A stretch of 64,000 nt of DNA from Sphingopyxis sp. USTB-05 (GCF_023822045.1 NZ_CP084712.1:2046001-2110000), one strand, 5' to 3'; shown: positions 9,684 through 19,082, counted from the stretch's first letter. The notes: generated by a model not told the origin, from the sequence alone. Numbers and translations are program-made.

Positions 9684-10061
9684 ATGATTCGCATTTTGCT
9701 GGCCGAAGATGACGATGTGATGCGCGAATATCTTGCACGCGCGCTCACGAGCGCCGGCTATCACGTTACAGCGGTCGATCGCGGCACCGCTGCCGTTCCC
9801 TATATCGATTCGGGGACCTTCGACCTTTTGCTGTCCGATATCGTGATGCCCGAGATGGACGGGATCGAACTCGCCCAGCACACCGCAAAGGCGGCGCCGC
9901 AGACGCAGGTGATGTTCATCACCGGCTTTGCCGCGGTTTCGCTGCGTGCCGAAGAAAATGTTCCGCAGGCAAAGCTGCTCTCGAAGCCCTTTCACCTCAA
10001 GGATCTGGTGCGCGAAGTCGATAATATGTTCGGCCGCGCCGACCGGTCGAGCCAACAATAA
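9684..10061 (+). CDS. cpdR: CpdR-like response regulator
   Basis: A 125-residue stand-alone receiver domain. The acidic pocket is in LLAEDDDV, the phosphoacceptor is Asp52 in LLLSDIVMPEMDG, the switch Thr is in FITG, and the conserved Lys is in LLSKPFHL. Length and sequence match CpdR, which in Caulobacter controls ClpXP-dependent proteolysis in the cell cycle through CckA/ChpT phosphorelay. I start at ATG 9684, because the upstream in-frame extension has no conservation. Confidence 0.85.
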   Translation: MIRILLAEDDDVMREYLARALTSAGYHVTAVDRGTAAVPYIDSGTFDLLLSDIVMPEMDGIELAQHTAKAAPQTQVMFITGFAAVSLRAEENVPQAKLLSKPFHLKDLVREVDNMFGRADRSSQQ

Positions 10062-10132
10062 CGACGCCGCCTTGCGCGAAGGGCTTGCCAAGCCGCGCAG
10101 AGGCCTTTAGGGGGCGCGTCACCCCAAGGGAT

Positions 10133-10207
10133 GGGCGTGTAGCTCAGTGGTAGAGCACTGTGTTGACATCGCAGGGGTCGCAAGTTCAATCCTTGCCACG
10201 CCCACCA
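10133..10207 (+). tRNA. tRNA-Val(GAC)
   Basis: 75 bases with acceptor GGGCGTG / CACGCCC, anticodon loop TTGACAT giving GAC, T-loop GTTCAATC and an encoded CCA. Confidence 0.95.
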
Positions 10208-10209
10208 TT

Positions 10210-10246
10210 AAAAACGCCGCCACCCCAATGGGTTGGCGGCGTTTTT
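10210..10246. terminator. Bidirectional terminator between tRNA-Val and SDR gene
   Basis: A-run, stem ACGCCGCCA plus CCC paired with GGG plus TGGCGGCGT (one mismatch, AAT loop), then a T-run. It lies 4 bases before the SDR stop codon and can terminate transcription from both sides. Confidence 0.85.
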
Positions 10247-10250
10247 GCGT

Positions 10251-11042
10251 TCAGGCCATTCCGCGCGCAAGATCGCCGCGCGACGCGTCGCCGATCTGGC
10301 TGCCACCGTCGCAATCGAGGATCGTGCCGGTGATGTAGCCGGCCGCCGGGCTGCACAGGAACACGGCCGATTCGGCGACCTCCTCAATCTCGCCCCAGCG
10401 CTTCATCGCGATGCGGTCGAAATGCGACTGACGCGTCGCGGCGTCGGGCGCGAGGCGCGCCATGCCCTCGGTTCCTGCGATCGGCCCTGGCGAGATGCCG
10501 TTGACGCGCACCTCCGGACCCCATTCGAGCGCGAGTACGCGAATAAGCTGGTTGATCCCTGCCTTCGCCGCGCAGGCATGCGCCTGCAACGCGGAGGCAT
10601 TGATCGCCTGCCCCGCCGTGATTGCGATCAGCGACGCGCCCGGACGGTTGAGCAGGTCATGGCAGCCGCGGAACACGTTGAAGGTGCCGTTGAGGTCGAT
10701 GTCGACCACGGTGCGAAACGCGTTCGCCGACATGCCGAGCACCGGAGCGAGGAAATTGCCCGCGGCGCCCGAGATCACGATGTCCATCGGCCCAAGTTTT
10801 TCAACGACCGTCTCCATCACCCCGCGAATCGCGGCATAGTCGCGCACGTCACCCGACAGACCAATCGCGTCATGCCCGATTTCGGTGGCCGCGCGCTGCG
10901 CCTTGTCCGGATCTCGCCCCGCGACCGCAACCTTCGCGCCCAGTTCGGCAAAGCGCTTCGCGATACCGAGGTTGATACCGCTTGTGCCACCGGCAACGAA
11001 GGCCGTCTTGCCGGCAAGCAAATTATCGCGGAATGTCGTCAT
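10251..11042 (-). CDS. SDR-family oxidoreductase, 2,4-dienoyl-CoA reductase-like
   Basis: A 263-residue Rossmann-fold dehydrogenase. The nucleotide-binding stretch is AFVAGGTSGINLGIA and a structural Asn is in LNGTF. The usual YxxxK is HACAAK: the Tyr is absent and the Lys kept, as in peroxisomal-type 2,4-dienoyl-CoA reductases, which also share EWGPEVRVNGISPGPIAGTEG. A role in beta-oxidation of unsaturated acyl-CoA is inferred. I start at ATG 11042, with AGGGAGA upstream on the coding strand. The open frame continues to 11183, but that part overlaps the divergent hydrolase. Confidence 0.8.
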   Translation of the reverse strand: MTTFRDNLLAGKTAFVAGGTSGINLGIAKRFAELGAKVAVAGRDPDKAQRAATEIGHDAIGLSGDVRDYAAIRGVMETVVEKLGPMDIVISGAAGNFLAPVLGMSANAFRTVVDIDLNGTFNVFRGCHDLLNRPGASLIAITAGQAINASALQAHACAAKAGINQLIRVLALEWGPEVRVNGISPGPIAGTEGMARLAPDAATRQSHFDRIAMKRWGEIEEVAESAVFLCSPAAGYITGTILDCDGGSQIGDASRGDLARGMA

Positions 11043-11148
11043 GCTTCTCTCCCTTGTCCTGTCTCTAAAGGCCGATGCTGCCGATGCGGGGTTGACGGAT
11101 CGAAACCAGTCGCCTTTTGAAACTGGAACAGACAGCAAGGATGATCCC

Positions 11149-12018
11149 ATGGCAAGTGCCGGCCCCACCTCGAACAGCTTCATCTCGCAGCGACTGAAGC
11201 TTCACTACGTCGACTGGGGCAATCGCGGCGCCGCGCCGCTGCTGCTTGTGCATGGCGGCCGCGACCATTGCCGTAACTGGGACTGGGTCGCCGAAAAGTT
11301 GCGTGATCGCTATCATATCATCGCCCCCGACCTGCGCGGTCATGGTGACAGCGCATGGTCGCCCGACGGCAATTACGCCATGGACACTTTTGTCTATGAC
11401 CTGGCGCAGTTGATCCATCAGCTCGACCTTGGGCCGCTGTCGATCGTTGCCCATTCGATGGGAGGCAATATCGCGCTGCGCTATACCGGCCTCTACCCCG
11501 ACAATGTCCGCAAGCTTGTCGCGATTGAGGGACTCGGCCCCTCGCCCAAGGTTATCGCCGAGCGCGCAAAGACGGGCTATGCCGAACGCTTCCGCAAATG
11601 GATCGATGACAAGCGCCAGGCCGCAGGGCGCACGCCGCGCCGCTATGCGACGCTCGAGGACGCCCTCGCCCGCATGATGGGGGAGAATGGTTACCTGACC
11701 GAAACGCAGGCGCGCCACCTGACCATCCACGGCATCAGCCGCAACGAAGACGGCACCTGGAGCTGGAAGTTCGACAATTATCTGAACGTGTGGCCGGCGT
11801 TCGACATGCCGCAGGACGATATCGCCTCATTGTGGGGAGCAATCAGCTGCCCCACGCTCCTGCTCTATGGCGCGAACAGCTGGGCCTCGAACCCCGAGAA
11901 GGACGGTCGCCTTCAGCATTTCAACACCGCGAAGGTCATTGAATTCGAAAATGCGGGCCACTGGCTCCATCACGATCAGTTCGACCGGTTCATGTCCACG
12001 CTAGACGAATTCCTCTAA
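11149..12018 (+). CDS. Alpha/beta hydrolase
   Basis: A 289-residue alpha/beta-hydrolase. The nucleophile elbow is VAHSMGGN, the oxyanion region is LVHGGRDH, the acid is probably in LLYGANS, and the catalytic His is in NAGHWLHHDQ. The substrate is unknown. The start at 11149 has AAGG 8 bases upstream. The frame is open further upstream, but that part lies inside the divergent SDR gene. The two genes share a short divergent promoter region. Confidence 0.85.
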   Translation: MASAGPTSNSFISQRLKLHYVDWGNRGAAPLLLVHGGRDHCRNWDWVAEKLRDRYHIIAPDLRGHGDSAWSPDGNYAMDTFVYDLAQLIHQLDLGPLSIVAHSMGGNIALRYTGLYPDNVRKLVAIEGLGPSPKVIAERAKTGYAERFRKWIDDKRQAAGRTPRRYATLEDALARMMGENGYLTETQARHLTIHGISRNEDGTWSWKFDNYLNVWPAFDMPQDDIASLWGAISCPTLLLYGANSWASNPEKDGRLQHFNTAKVIEFENAGHWLHHDQFDRFMSTLDEFL

Positions 12019-12064
12019 AAGCGTCGCCGGTTGCGCGCCGCGGCGCGCGATGGAAGGCGGCGCG

Positions 12065-12790
12065 ATGGCCTATACGGGGCAGATTACGGGACGACAGAAG
12101 ATGCTGTCGGGAGGCGGTGCTCTGCTCGCTGTGGTCGCGGTCGGTCTTGGCCTTGCCAGCGGTCTCGATCTCGACGTCGTTCGCAAGGCAGGTGAGGCGA
12201 TCACCGCTATCGCCATCCCTGCCCCGTCGCCACCCCGCGAAGAAGCCAAGCCCGCGAGGGCGCCAAGCGAAAAGACTAGCGGCAAAGCTTCGGCCCCGAA
12301 CAAGACCGCCAAGGCGGCGGCCGTTACCGCCCCACCGCCGAAGCTGCCTCCGATCGCGCCACCTGTCGCAACCGCGGCCAAAACCGGGACTGGAAGCGAC
12401 GTAACAGCCGGCGCCGCGCCGACCGCTGGCCCGGGATCGGGCGCCGGTGGTCGGGGCGACGGCACGGGCGCAGGCGGAACGGGCAGCGGCGGCGGAAGCG
12501 GCAGCAAGGCCGTCTGGCGGAGTGGCACGATCCGCGATCGCGACTACCCCCACGAAGCAAGCCGGGCGAGAACCGGCGGCGAGGTCGAGGTGCGTTTCAC
12601 GATCGAAGCCAGCGGCCGCGTCAGTGGGTGCCGCGTGACACGGTCGAGCGGCGACGCCTCACTCGACCGGACGACGTGCGCACTGATCGAAGAGCGCTTC
12701 CGCTTCAAGCCTGCAACCGACGCCGCCGGCGCGCCCGTTGCGAGCCAATATGGCTGGCGGCAGAGTTGGTGGCTTGAGCGGCGGCGCTAA
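12065..12790 (+). CDS. tonB: Energy transducer TonB family protein
   Basis: A 241-residue TonB-like protein. There is one N-terminal membrane segment (~13-33), a long Pro/Ala/Lys then Gly-rich periplasmic spacer (~45-160), and a C-terminal TonB domain containing VEVRFTIEASGRVSGC and FRFKPATDAAG. It passes proton-motive energy from ExbBD to outer-membrane receptors. It lies just upstream of the siderophore receptor. I prefer ATG 12065 because GAAGG precedes it at good spacing. ATG 12050 is the alternative. Confidence 0.85.
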   Translation: MAYTGQITGRQKMLSGGGALLAVVAVGLGLASGLDLDVVRKAGEAITAIAIPAPSPPREEAKPARAPSEKTSGKASAPNKTAKAAAVTAPPPKLPPIAPPVATAAKTGTGSDVTAGAAPTAGPGSGAGGRGDGTGAGGTGSGGGSGSKAVWRSGTIRDRDYPHEASRARTGGEVEVRFTIEASGRVSGCRVTRSSGDASLDRTTCALIEERFRFKPATDAAGAPVASQYGWRQSWWLERRR

Positions 12791-12826
12791 GATCGTTCCG
12801 CCCCCCATATCAATTGCGACAATATC

Positions 12827-12839
12827 GCGAATGATTCGC
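12827..12839. promoter_or_regulatory. Fur-like palindrome upstream of siderophore receptor
   Basis: GCGAATGATTCGC is a 6-1-6 inverted repeat 70 bases before the receptor GTG start. A nearly identical site precedes the PepSY gene at 19083-19095. The position and repeated occurrence in front of two iron-type genes suggest a Fur operator; the binding protein is inferred. Confidence 0.65.
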
Positions 12840-12909
12840 ATTAGAGTTGACATTGCGATCGACTCTCAATAGCGGCGCCCTCAACCAAACACAAAATAGG
12901 GGGTTTATC

Positions 12910-15300
12910 GTGAAGCCATCGTCATCCGCTTCGTTCCTCGCGCTCTCCTGCGTGGGCAGCCTGATCAGCGCTCCTGCGCTCGCCGCAAAAGCCGACGCGG
13001 CGCAGGATGCGCCGGGCAGCCGCAGCGACATCATTGTAAGCGGCACGCTGGCAACCGAAGTGGAATCGCCCAAATCGACCGCGCCGATCGTCGACACGCC
13101 CCAGACGATCACGGTCGTATCGCAGGAGCAGATCCGCCAGCAGAATTTGCTGACGCTTCGCGACGCTTTGTCCACAATCCCCGGCATTACCTTTGGCGCA
13201 GGCGAAGGCGGCGGCGGCTACGGCGACTCGATCAATCTGCGCGGCTATTCGGCGAACAACGACCTGACCGTCGACGGCGTGCGCGACAGCGCGCAGTACA
13301 GCCGTACCGACCCCTTCAACCTGCAACAGATCGAAGTCTATAATGGCGCAAACTCCGTCTTCAACGGATCGGGCAGCGTCGGCGGAACGATCAACCTCGT
13401 CAGCAAGATCCCCTTTGCGCGCAACGCGACCACGGTCCAGGCGGCCGTCGGAACCGACAATTATTATCGCGCCGCGGTGGACAGCAACTGGCGCCTCAGC
13501 GACCTGATCGCAGTGCGCATCAACGCGATGTATCATGAGAATGACGTGCCCGGCCGCGACGTCGAATCCTACCAGCGCTGGGGCGTTGCACCCTCGATCA
13601 CGATCGGCGTCGACAGTGACACGAGCCTGACGCTCGCATATATTCACCAGGACGACGACAACACGCCGATCTATGGCGTCCCCTACATTCTCGGCGCCGT
13701 CAACAACGGGCCGTTGCCAGGTGTCGACGACAGCGATTATTTCGGGATCGTCAACCTCGACGAACAAAAGACAAAGGTCGATCGCCTGACCGCGACCTTC
13801 CGTCACGCGTTCAGCGACAATGTCTCGATCCGCAATCTGACGCGCTGGCAGCGCGTCCATCAGTACAGCCAGACGAGCGCGCCGCAGGGTGTATTCTGTC
13901 TCGCCAACGGACTTCAGCCGATCGGCGCGAACGCGGCCGCCACTGTCGGCATCGCCTGTCCCGCGGGCCAGAATACCCCGGGCACCTATTATCCTTCAGG
14001 ACCACGCGGCCTAGTCCGCGATCAAGTCAATGACCTGCTGCACAACCAGACCGACCTGACGATCCTGAGCGGCACCAAGGGCGGCCTGTTCAACACGCTC
14101 GTCATCGGCGCGTCCTACAGCCAGGAAGATTATTCGATCGAGAATGCGCAGTTGCTGCGCAATCCGGGCGGCGCAACGCCCAACCCTGTGCTGCCGCCGA
14201 TCAGCCTGTCGAACCCGAACACGGTCTGGACCGGCCCGGTCAACTATATCCGCACCGGCAACAGCTATGGCGACACGCGCAACTGGGCGATCTATGCCTT
14301 CGACACGCTCGAAATCTCGCCGATGTTCGAAATTAACGGCGGCGTCCGTTATGAAAATGCGCGCAATATCTTCCGCGCCGACACCGTGACGACCCCGGCG
14401 ACCGGCGCGGTCTACACCCGCGGTGCGGATCAGGTCAGTGACGAAAATCTCTTCTCGTATCGCGTTGGCGCTGTCTTCCATCCGATCGAGAATGTCAGCC
14501 TCTACGCCGCTTATGGCAACGCCAAGACGCCGACTTCAGCCAGCGTCCGCGCGGGCTGCGGCCTGCCGGCGAGCCCGACGGCCGCCGATCCCTGCGCGAC
14601 GGCGCCCGAAAAGGCACGCAACATCGAATTCGGCGCCAAGGCCGAGTTGATGGACAAGAGACTGCTGCTGACTGCCGCCGTGTTCCGCAACGAGCGCACC
14701 AATTATCGCGTGCCTTCGAATGACCCGGCGGAGCCCGCCTCGCTGCAAATCCTCGACGGTCGCTCGCGCGTCGACGGCATTGCTCTCGGCGTAAGCGGCA
14801 ACGTCACGCCTGAATGGGCGATCTTCGCGAACTATACCTACCTCGACGGCAAGGTGAAGCAGAGCGTTTCGGACTTCTGCCTTGCGAATCCCGGTAGCAC
14901 CGGCTGCGGCAATAGCGCCGCCATTCCCGATCCGCAGCGCGGCGACCGGTTGTTCCAGACGCCCAAGCATTCGGGTAGCCTGTTCACCACCTATGCGTTC
15001 CCGTTCGGGCTGCAGATCGGATACGGGCTGTCGTATCAGGGTAAGTTCTCGACGCACCAGCGCAACCTGGCGCAGCGTACACCGCTGTCGGTCGACGACT
15101 ATTTGATCCATCGCGCGTTCGTGTCGTACGACTTCAAGAACGGGCTTGTTGCGCAACTCAACGTCTCCAACTTCACCGACGAGGAATATTACACGGGCGT
15201 CCGCAACAATGTGAACGCGACGACCGGGGCGGTGACCGGCGGCTGGGCGACCCCCGGCGACTCGCGCTCGGCGGTGTTCAGCCTCTTTTACAACTTCTGA
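12910..15300 (+). CDS. TonB-dependent siderophore receptor
   Basis: A 796-residue outer-membrane receptor. There is an N-terminal signal peptide ending near APALA, a plug domain (PQTITVVSQEQIRQQNL, LRGYSANNDLTVDGVRD, GSVGGTINLVSK) and a 22-strand barrel ending in SAVFSLFYNF with a terminal Phe. The plug pattern is that of hydroxamate/catecholate ferric-siderophore receptors. I start at GTG 12910, preceded by AGGGGG; a TTG at 12847 gives no signal peptide at the N-terminus. The Fur-like site upstream, tonB before it and a PiuC-type dioxygenase after it support iron uptake. Confidence 0.9.
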   Translation: MKPSSSASFLALSCVGSLISAPALAAKADAAQDAPGSRSDIIVSGTLATEVESPKSTAPIVDTPQTITVVSQEQIRQQNLLTLRDALSTIPGITFGAGEGGGGYGDSINLRGYSANNDLTVDGVRDSAQYSRTDPFNLQQIEVYNGANSVFNGSGSVGGTINLVSKIPFARNATTVQAAVGTDNYYRAAVDSNWRLSDLIAVRINAMYHENDVPGRDVESYQRWGVAPSITIGVDSDTSLTLAYIHQDDDNTPIYGVPYILGAVNNGPLPGVDDSDYFGIVNLDEQKTKVDRLTATFRHAFSDNVSIRNLTRWQRVHQYSQTSAPQGVFCLANGLQPIGANAAATVGIACPAGQNTPGTYYPSGPRGLVRDQVNDLLHNQTDLTILSGTKGGLFNTLVIGASYSQEDYSIENAQLLRNPGGATPNPVLPPISLSNPNTVWTGPVNYIRTGNSYGDTRNWAIYAFDTLEISPMFEINGGVRYENARNIFRADTVTTPATGAVYTRGADQVSDENLFSYRVGAVFHPIENVSLYAAYGNAKTPTSASVRAGCGLPASPTAADPCATAPEKARNIEFGAKAELMDKRLLLTAAVFRNERTNYRVPSNDPAEPASLQILDGRSRVDGIALGVSGNVTPEWAIFANYTYLDGKVKQSVSDFCLANPGSTGCGNSAAIPDPQRGDRLFQTPKHSGSLFTTYAFPFGLQIGYGLSYQGKFSTHQRNLAQRTPLSVDDYLIHRAFVSYDFKNGLVAQLNVSNFTDEEYYTGVRNNVNATTGAVTGGWATPGDSRSAVFSLFYNF

Positions 15301-15358
15301 TCCTGGTGGGCGGGCGCGGCGATTGCCGTTCCCGCCCCTTTCAGCCTAGAAGCGGCAC

Positions 15359-16042
15359 ATGATCCGCATCATTCCCGACGTGCTCGACGCCGACGGTGTC
15401 GCCAAGCTCCGCTCTATTCTCGACGCCGCCGACTGGATCGACGGCAACGAGACTTCGGGTCCGCAGGCTGCGCTAGCGAAGCGCAACCAACAGCTCCCGG
15501 AATTTGGCGAAGCCGCAGCCGAGGCGGGCCGGATCGTACTCGACGCACTGGGCCGCGCACCGCTGTTCATAGCGGCGGCGCTGCCACTCAAAATCTATCC
15601 GCCCTATTTCAATCGCTACGCCGGCGGCGAGAATTTCGGCGATCACATCGACAATGCAATCCGCATGCGCCGCGGCAGCGATTTCCGGATGCGCAGCGAC
15701 CTGTCGGCGACGCTCTTCCTTGCCGATCCCGACACCTATGACGGCGGCGGCCTCGTTATCGAGGGCTTTACGCAAGAGCCGGGTATAAAGTTGCCGGCCG
15801 GGCATATGATCCTCTACCCGTCGACGACCGTTCATCGTGTCGAACCCGTCACATCGGGTACGCGGGTCGCCAGCTTCATGTGGATCCAGTCGATGGTGCG
15901 CGACCAGGGTCAGCGCAATCTTCTCTTCGATCTCGACATGGGCGTTCAGGGGGCCGCAGCCACGATGGGACAAGGGGACGCGACTGTGGTTCGCCTGACC
16001 GGCGTATATCACAATCTTCTGCGGCGCTGGGCCGACAGCTAG
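15359..16042 (+). CDS. PKHD-type hydroxylase (PiuC family)
   Basis: A 227-residue Fe(II)/2-oxoglutarate dioxygenase. The iron ligands are His and Asp in FGDHIDNA and the distal His in [14 protein letters not shown], whose Arg binds 2-oxoglutarate. PiuC-family genes commonly follow ferric-siderophore receptors, as here (58 bases downstream). The substrate is unknown. The stop overlaps the 3' end of the convergent apbE gene by 4 bases. Confidence 0.85.
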   Translation: MIRIIPDVLDADGVAKLRSILDAADWIDGNETSGPQAALAKRNQQLPEFGEAAAEAGRIVLDALGRAPLFIAAALPLKIYPPYFNRYAGGENFGDHIDNAIRMRRGSDFRMRSDLSATLFLADPDTYDGGGLVIEGFTQEPGIKLPAGHMILYPSTTVHRVEPVTSGTRVASFMWIQSMVRDQGQRNLLFDLDMGVQGAAATMGQGDATVVRLTGVYHNLLRRWADS

Positions 16043-16902
16043 TCGAGCATCGCGCGCCAACCGCGCGACAGATATTCGCGGTCCCCGGCAACGATGCACG
16101 CCGCCAGTTCCAAATCGTCGGCCAGCCCAATCCCCGCCTCCGCTCCCAAAACGGTCAGCGCCGTCGCCCATCCGTCGGCCATCATGCATCGGCGGTGCAG
16201 CACGGTGACGGACAAAACGCCGTTGACGATCGGGCGTCCCGTGACGGGATCAAAGCTGTGCGAATAATGCCGGCTATCGGCCATGAAACCGCGGCGATAA
16301 TTGCCCGATGTCGCGACCGAAAGGTCGTGTAATGCCATACGCCATGGCGGAATGGACGAGGTGGGCGGCATCTCGACATCGACCCACCAGGGTTGGCCGT
16401 CGGGGCGCATTCCCTCACCGCGCAGTTCGCCGCCGACTTCGAGCAGGAAATGCCGTACACCGGCGCCGAGCAACCATTCGGCGGCGAGATCGACACCATA
16501 GCCCTTGGCGATCCCCGACAGGTCGAGTGCTGCCCCTTCGCCGCGCCGGATGCAACGCGTCGCCGGGTCGAAGTCTATCGTGCGGTCGCTCGCGCCAAGC
16601 TGTTCAGGCACGGCCTCAATGGGGCCGACGCTACCAAAGCCCCAGGCCTCGGTCAGCCGCCCAAGCCCCGCATCGAATGCGCCGCCACTCGCCCGCGCGA
16701 TTCCCAGCGCGCTCTCAACCACATAAGCGAACTCGTCGGGGATATGACACCACAGGCCGGGCGCGGCGCGGTTGAAGCGAGACAGGTCTGATTGCGTGTC
16801 CCACTGGCTCATCTGCGCGACGACCCGGTCGAACGCTGCCCGCACGCCGTTCGTCGTCCCCGCAGGCGGAGATACCGCCAGCAGCGACCAGCTTGTTCCC
16901 AT
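16039..16902 (-). CDS. apbE: FAD:protein FMN transferase (ApbE)
   Basis: A protein of at least 287 residues that moves FMN from FAD onto Thr/Ser of exported proteins. Family motifs are [34 protein letters not shown] and [11 protein letters not shown]. The only standard start in this frame is ATG 16902, which is the conserved internal Met of GETMGTSW. In homologues ~30 residues normally precede it. Such residues (…AIIESFSGE) are readable upstream to about 16998 with no ATG, GTG or TTG, so a rare start codon may be used. It is last in a PepSY-DUF2271-DUF4198 gene row, one of whose products carries a flavinylation motif. Confidence 0.85.
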   Translation of the reverse strand: MGTSWSLLAVSPPAGTTNGVRAAFDRVVAQMSQWDTQSDLSRFNRAAPGLWCHIPDEFAYVVESALGIARASGGAFDAGLGRLTEAWGFGSVGPIEAVPEQLGASDRTIDFDPATRCIRRGEGAALDLSGIAKGYGVDLAAEWLLGAGVRHFLLEVGGELRGEGMRPDGQPWWVDVEMPPTSSIPPWRMALHDLSVATSGNYRRGFMADSRHYSHSFDPVTGRPIVNGVLSVTVLHRRCMMADGWATALTVLGAEAGIGLADDLELAACIVAGDREYLSRGWRAMLD

Positions 16903-16994
16903 CGTCTCGCCGGAGAAGCTTTCGATAATCGCCCCGGCGTTGCGCCCGGCAAAGGCCGCGGGCGTAAGCGCGCGGGGGATCAGAATGCGGTCGG

Positions 16995-17837
16995 TCAGGG
17001 CGCGAGCACTTCCAGCGTCGTGACATAGCTTGCGCGGCGCTGCGGCGCGGGGGGCGTCGCGGGCTCGGGCGCGCCCTCTTCACGTTCTGCCTGCGGCGTA
17101 GTGACGTTCAGCCAATAGAGGCCAGGTTCGGTCCAGTTGATCGCGACCTTGCCGTCGGCGCCGGTTTTGAGGTCCATCTGGCCAAGCTGGTCGCGATAAC
17201 GGATGCCGCCCGGGATCACCGTGACCGGCAGGCCTGCGGCAGGTTTGCCGTCGAGCAGGAACTGGAAGGTCGCCGCCTCGCCCGCGATCAGATCGTTCGG
17301 ATGCGTCACGGGGACGAGTTCGATGCCCTTCCCCGTCGGCTTGAACAGGGTCGTCGTCGGCTCACCCACCGTCACGAAAATCTCGTTGCGGTTGTTCGAT
17401 TCGGCAGTCTTCACATTTGTCGCACCGGCGGGGATGCGCTCGGCGAGGTTCGTTGTGGTCGTACCGCGCGGCAGCCGCTCGGTTTTGCCGTTCAGATCAT
17501 AGCTGCCCATCACGCCGTCGGAAACCGAGGCGATGCGCCAAGTGCCCTTTTGCGTCAGATGGACGTCGAAGGTGCTGCGATAGCGGCCCGTTGACTTATT
17601 CTCGATCGTCGCCTCGCTGCCGTCGGGCGCCCAGGCCTTCAATGCGTCGAGACGCAGCGGCTGATGCTCGAAATAGAAGAGGTCGTTCGATACTGCAGCG
17701 TCGACGGTGACCCATACGTCATCGCCCGACAGAACGGTCGACGACGGCAGCATCCACTGACGGTGTGCGGAAGCCGGAACGGCGACCAGCGCAGCCAGCG
17801 CGGCGGTCGCGGCGAAACCCCAAATTCGCTTCTTCAT
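16995..17837 (-). CDS. DUF4198 periplasmic protein
   Basis: 280 residues with a clear signal peptide (MKKRIWGF… ending near ASAHR). The mature protein starts with HRQWMLPSSTVLSG, the DUF4198 family pattern, and contains beta-sandwich domains (ATFQFLLDGKPAAGLPVTVIP). DUF4198 proteins occur with metal transport and redox genes; the biochemical role is unknown. Third gene of the minus-strand operon beginning with PepSY. Confidence 0.8.
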   Translation of the reverse strand: MKKRIWGFAATAALAALVAVPASAHRQWMLPSSTVLSGDDVWVTVDAAVSNDLFYFEHQPLRLDALKAWAPDGSEATIENKSTGRYRSTFDVHLTQKGTWRIASVSDGVMGSYDLNGKTERLPRGTTTTNLAERIPAGATNVKTAESNNRNEIFVTVGEPTTTLFKPTGKGIELVPVTHPNDLIAGEAATFQFLLDGKPAAGLPVTVIPGGIRYRDQLGQMDLKTGADGKVAINWTEPGLYWLNVTTPQAEREEGAPEPATPPAPQRRASYVTTLEVLAP

Positions 17838-17856
17838 ATCCCTGTCCTTTCAGTCT

Positions 17857-18390
17857 TTAGCGGAAGGCGACCGAAACGGCCCCCAGTTCAGTCGTCCCTG
17901 CGGCGCGCCCGCCTGCCCCGGCCTTGGCGGGCCAGATGAAGGGAATGCGCAGCAGTTCGCGGCCGCCAACCTCACGCGCGGCTTCGATCACCAACGTGTA
18001 TTGGCCGGGTGCCGCTGCGCCGAGTTGCGCGCGTGTGAAGGAGACCTTGTGCGCGCCGGGCGCACGCGTCGCGCCCGTGATGCCGTTTGCGGGGAAGGTC
18101 ATCGAGCGGCCGGCGGCGCGCCACCACTGGCGCACGTCGCGAAGCCACTTCGTCCCCTCGTTCGCCTTCATGTCATAATCATACCAGACTGCGACGGTCT
18201 TCGCGGGTCCGCCGGCCTTTTCGACCCAGATCGCGACATAGGGCTTGTGATATTCGGCGACCTTCAGCCGCGGAATATTGATCGTGACATCCATCGTCGC
18301 CGGATTGGCAAGCGCGACCGTCGGCACACCGAGCACGGCGCCGAGGCCGATCGTGCCGCCGAGGATGCGCACCGGGGTGGAAAGCTGCAT
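17857..18390 (-). CDS. DUF2271 periplasmic protein with flavinylation motif
   Basis: 177 residues: signal peptide (~1-28) and a beta-rich DUF2271 domain. NGITGAT (residues 102-108) closely fits the ApbE acceptor pattern (D/N-G-x-T-G-A-T), with Thr108 the probable FMN-bearing residue. I infer that it is the flavin carrier of the module, loaded by the nearby ApbE. ATG 18390 has AGGGAG upstream. The frame is open to 18972, but that stretch lies opposite the PepSY coding frame and looks spurious. Confidence 0.8.
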   Translation of the reverse strand: MQLSTPVRILGGTIGLGAVLGVPTVALANPATMDVTINIPRLKVAEYHKPYVAIWVEKAGGPAKTVAVWYDYDMKANEGTKWLRDVRQWWRAAGRSMTFPANGITGATRAPGAHKVSFTRAQLGAAAPGQYTLVIEAAREVGGRELLRIPFIWPAKAGAGGRAAGTTELGAVSVAFR

Positions 18391-18401
18391 GATGGGTCTC
18401 C

Positions 18402-19046
18402 CTAGTGAATGAAGATGATGGCGATAGCGGCAGGGATCGCGAGGCCCAGTCCGACGAGCGGCCAGGTGCTCTTGCGCTTCGCCGAATGTAGCTGAAGCAG
18501 GAACAGGCCGGTGATCGCGAATACCAGGCAAGCGAAGGAGAAGATGTCGATGAACAGGCTCCATTCGCCGCCCGAATTGCGCCCCTTGTGAAGATCGTTG
18601 AGGTAGGAAATCCATCCGCGGCTGGTGACCTCTCCCGACGCGGCGCCGGTCTCTAGGTCGATCGCGACCCAGGCATCGCCACCCGGGCGGGGCGCGGGCA
18701 GATAGACTTCGCCTTCGGACCATTCCGCTTCCGCCGACGCCTTTACCGGGAAGCTTTCTTCGACCCATTCGGCGACGGCGGGCGGAAGGGGTGCCTTCTC
18801 CGCATCGGGCGCCGCAGCATTGAGGCGCGCCAGCAGTGCTTGCGGCAGCTGCGCCGATTGCTGCGTTACGACAGGCGAGCCCTCGATATCGGCGGCATGG
18901 TTGAGCGTGAAGCCCGTAATCGCGAATAGCAGCAGGCCGATCAGGCTGACGGCCGAGCTCATCCAGTGCCACATATGCAGCTGCTTCAGCCAGAAGGCCT
19001 TCCGGCTCTTTTTAGTCGCCGGTCGCGAAGATGTGGGTGCGTGCAT
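18402..19046 (-). CDS. PepSY-associated membrane protein (PiuB-like)
   Basis: About 214 residues. There is a cytoplasmic basic N-terminus, a first membrane helix (SSAVSLIGLLLFAITGFTL), a periplasmic PepSY-like domain, a second helix (FSFACLVFAITGLFLLQL) and a third near the C-terminus. His residues in KQLHMWHW could bind haem, as in PepSY reductases. First gene of the operon, 37 bases downstream of a Fur-like palindrome. ATG 19097 would sit just beyond that palindrome, so ATG 19046 is preferred. A role in electron transfer for iron release is inferred. Confidence 0.8.
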   Translation of the reverse strand: MHAPTSSRPATKKSRKAFWLKQLHMWHWMSSAVSLIGLLLFAITGFTLNHAADIEGSPVVTQQSAQLPQALLARLNAAAPDAEKAPLPPAVAEWVEESFPVKASAEAEWSEGEVYLPAPRPGGDAWVAIDLETGAASGEVTSRGWISYLNDLHKGRNSGGEWSLFIDIFSFACLVFAITGLFLLQLHSAKRKSTWPLVGLGLAIPAAIAIIFIH

Positions 19047-19082
19047 CTGGAAGTTCTGCCAAAAAGATGCACGGCCAGTATC

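Noticed and set aside
12922..15156. Several minus-strand frames within the siderophore receptor
   Set aside because: They mirror the receptor coding frame and show no protein-like motif. The receptor plug and barrel motifs support the + strand.
18402..18620. PepSY protein as the flavinylated carrier (DLETGAA stretch)
   Set aside because: The final Thr/Ser of the acceptor pattern is Ala, and the DPxTG-like turn is generic in PepSY domains. The DUF2271 site NGITGAT fits much better.
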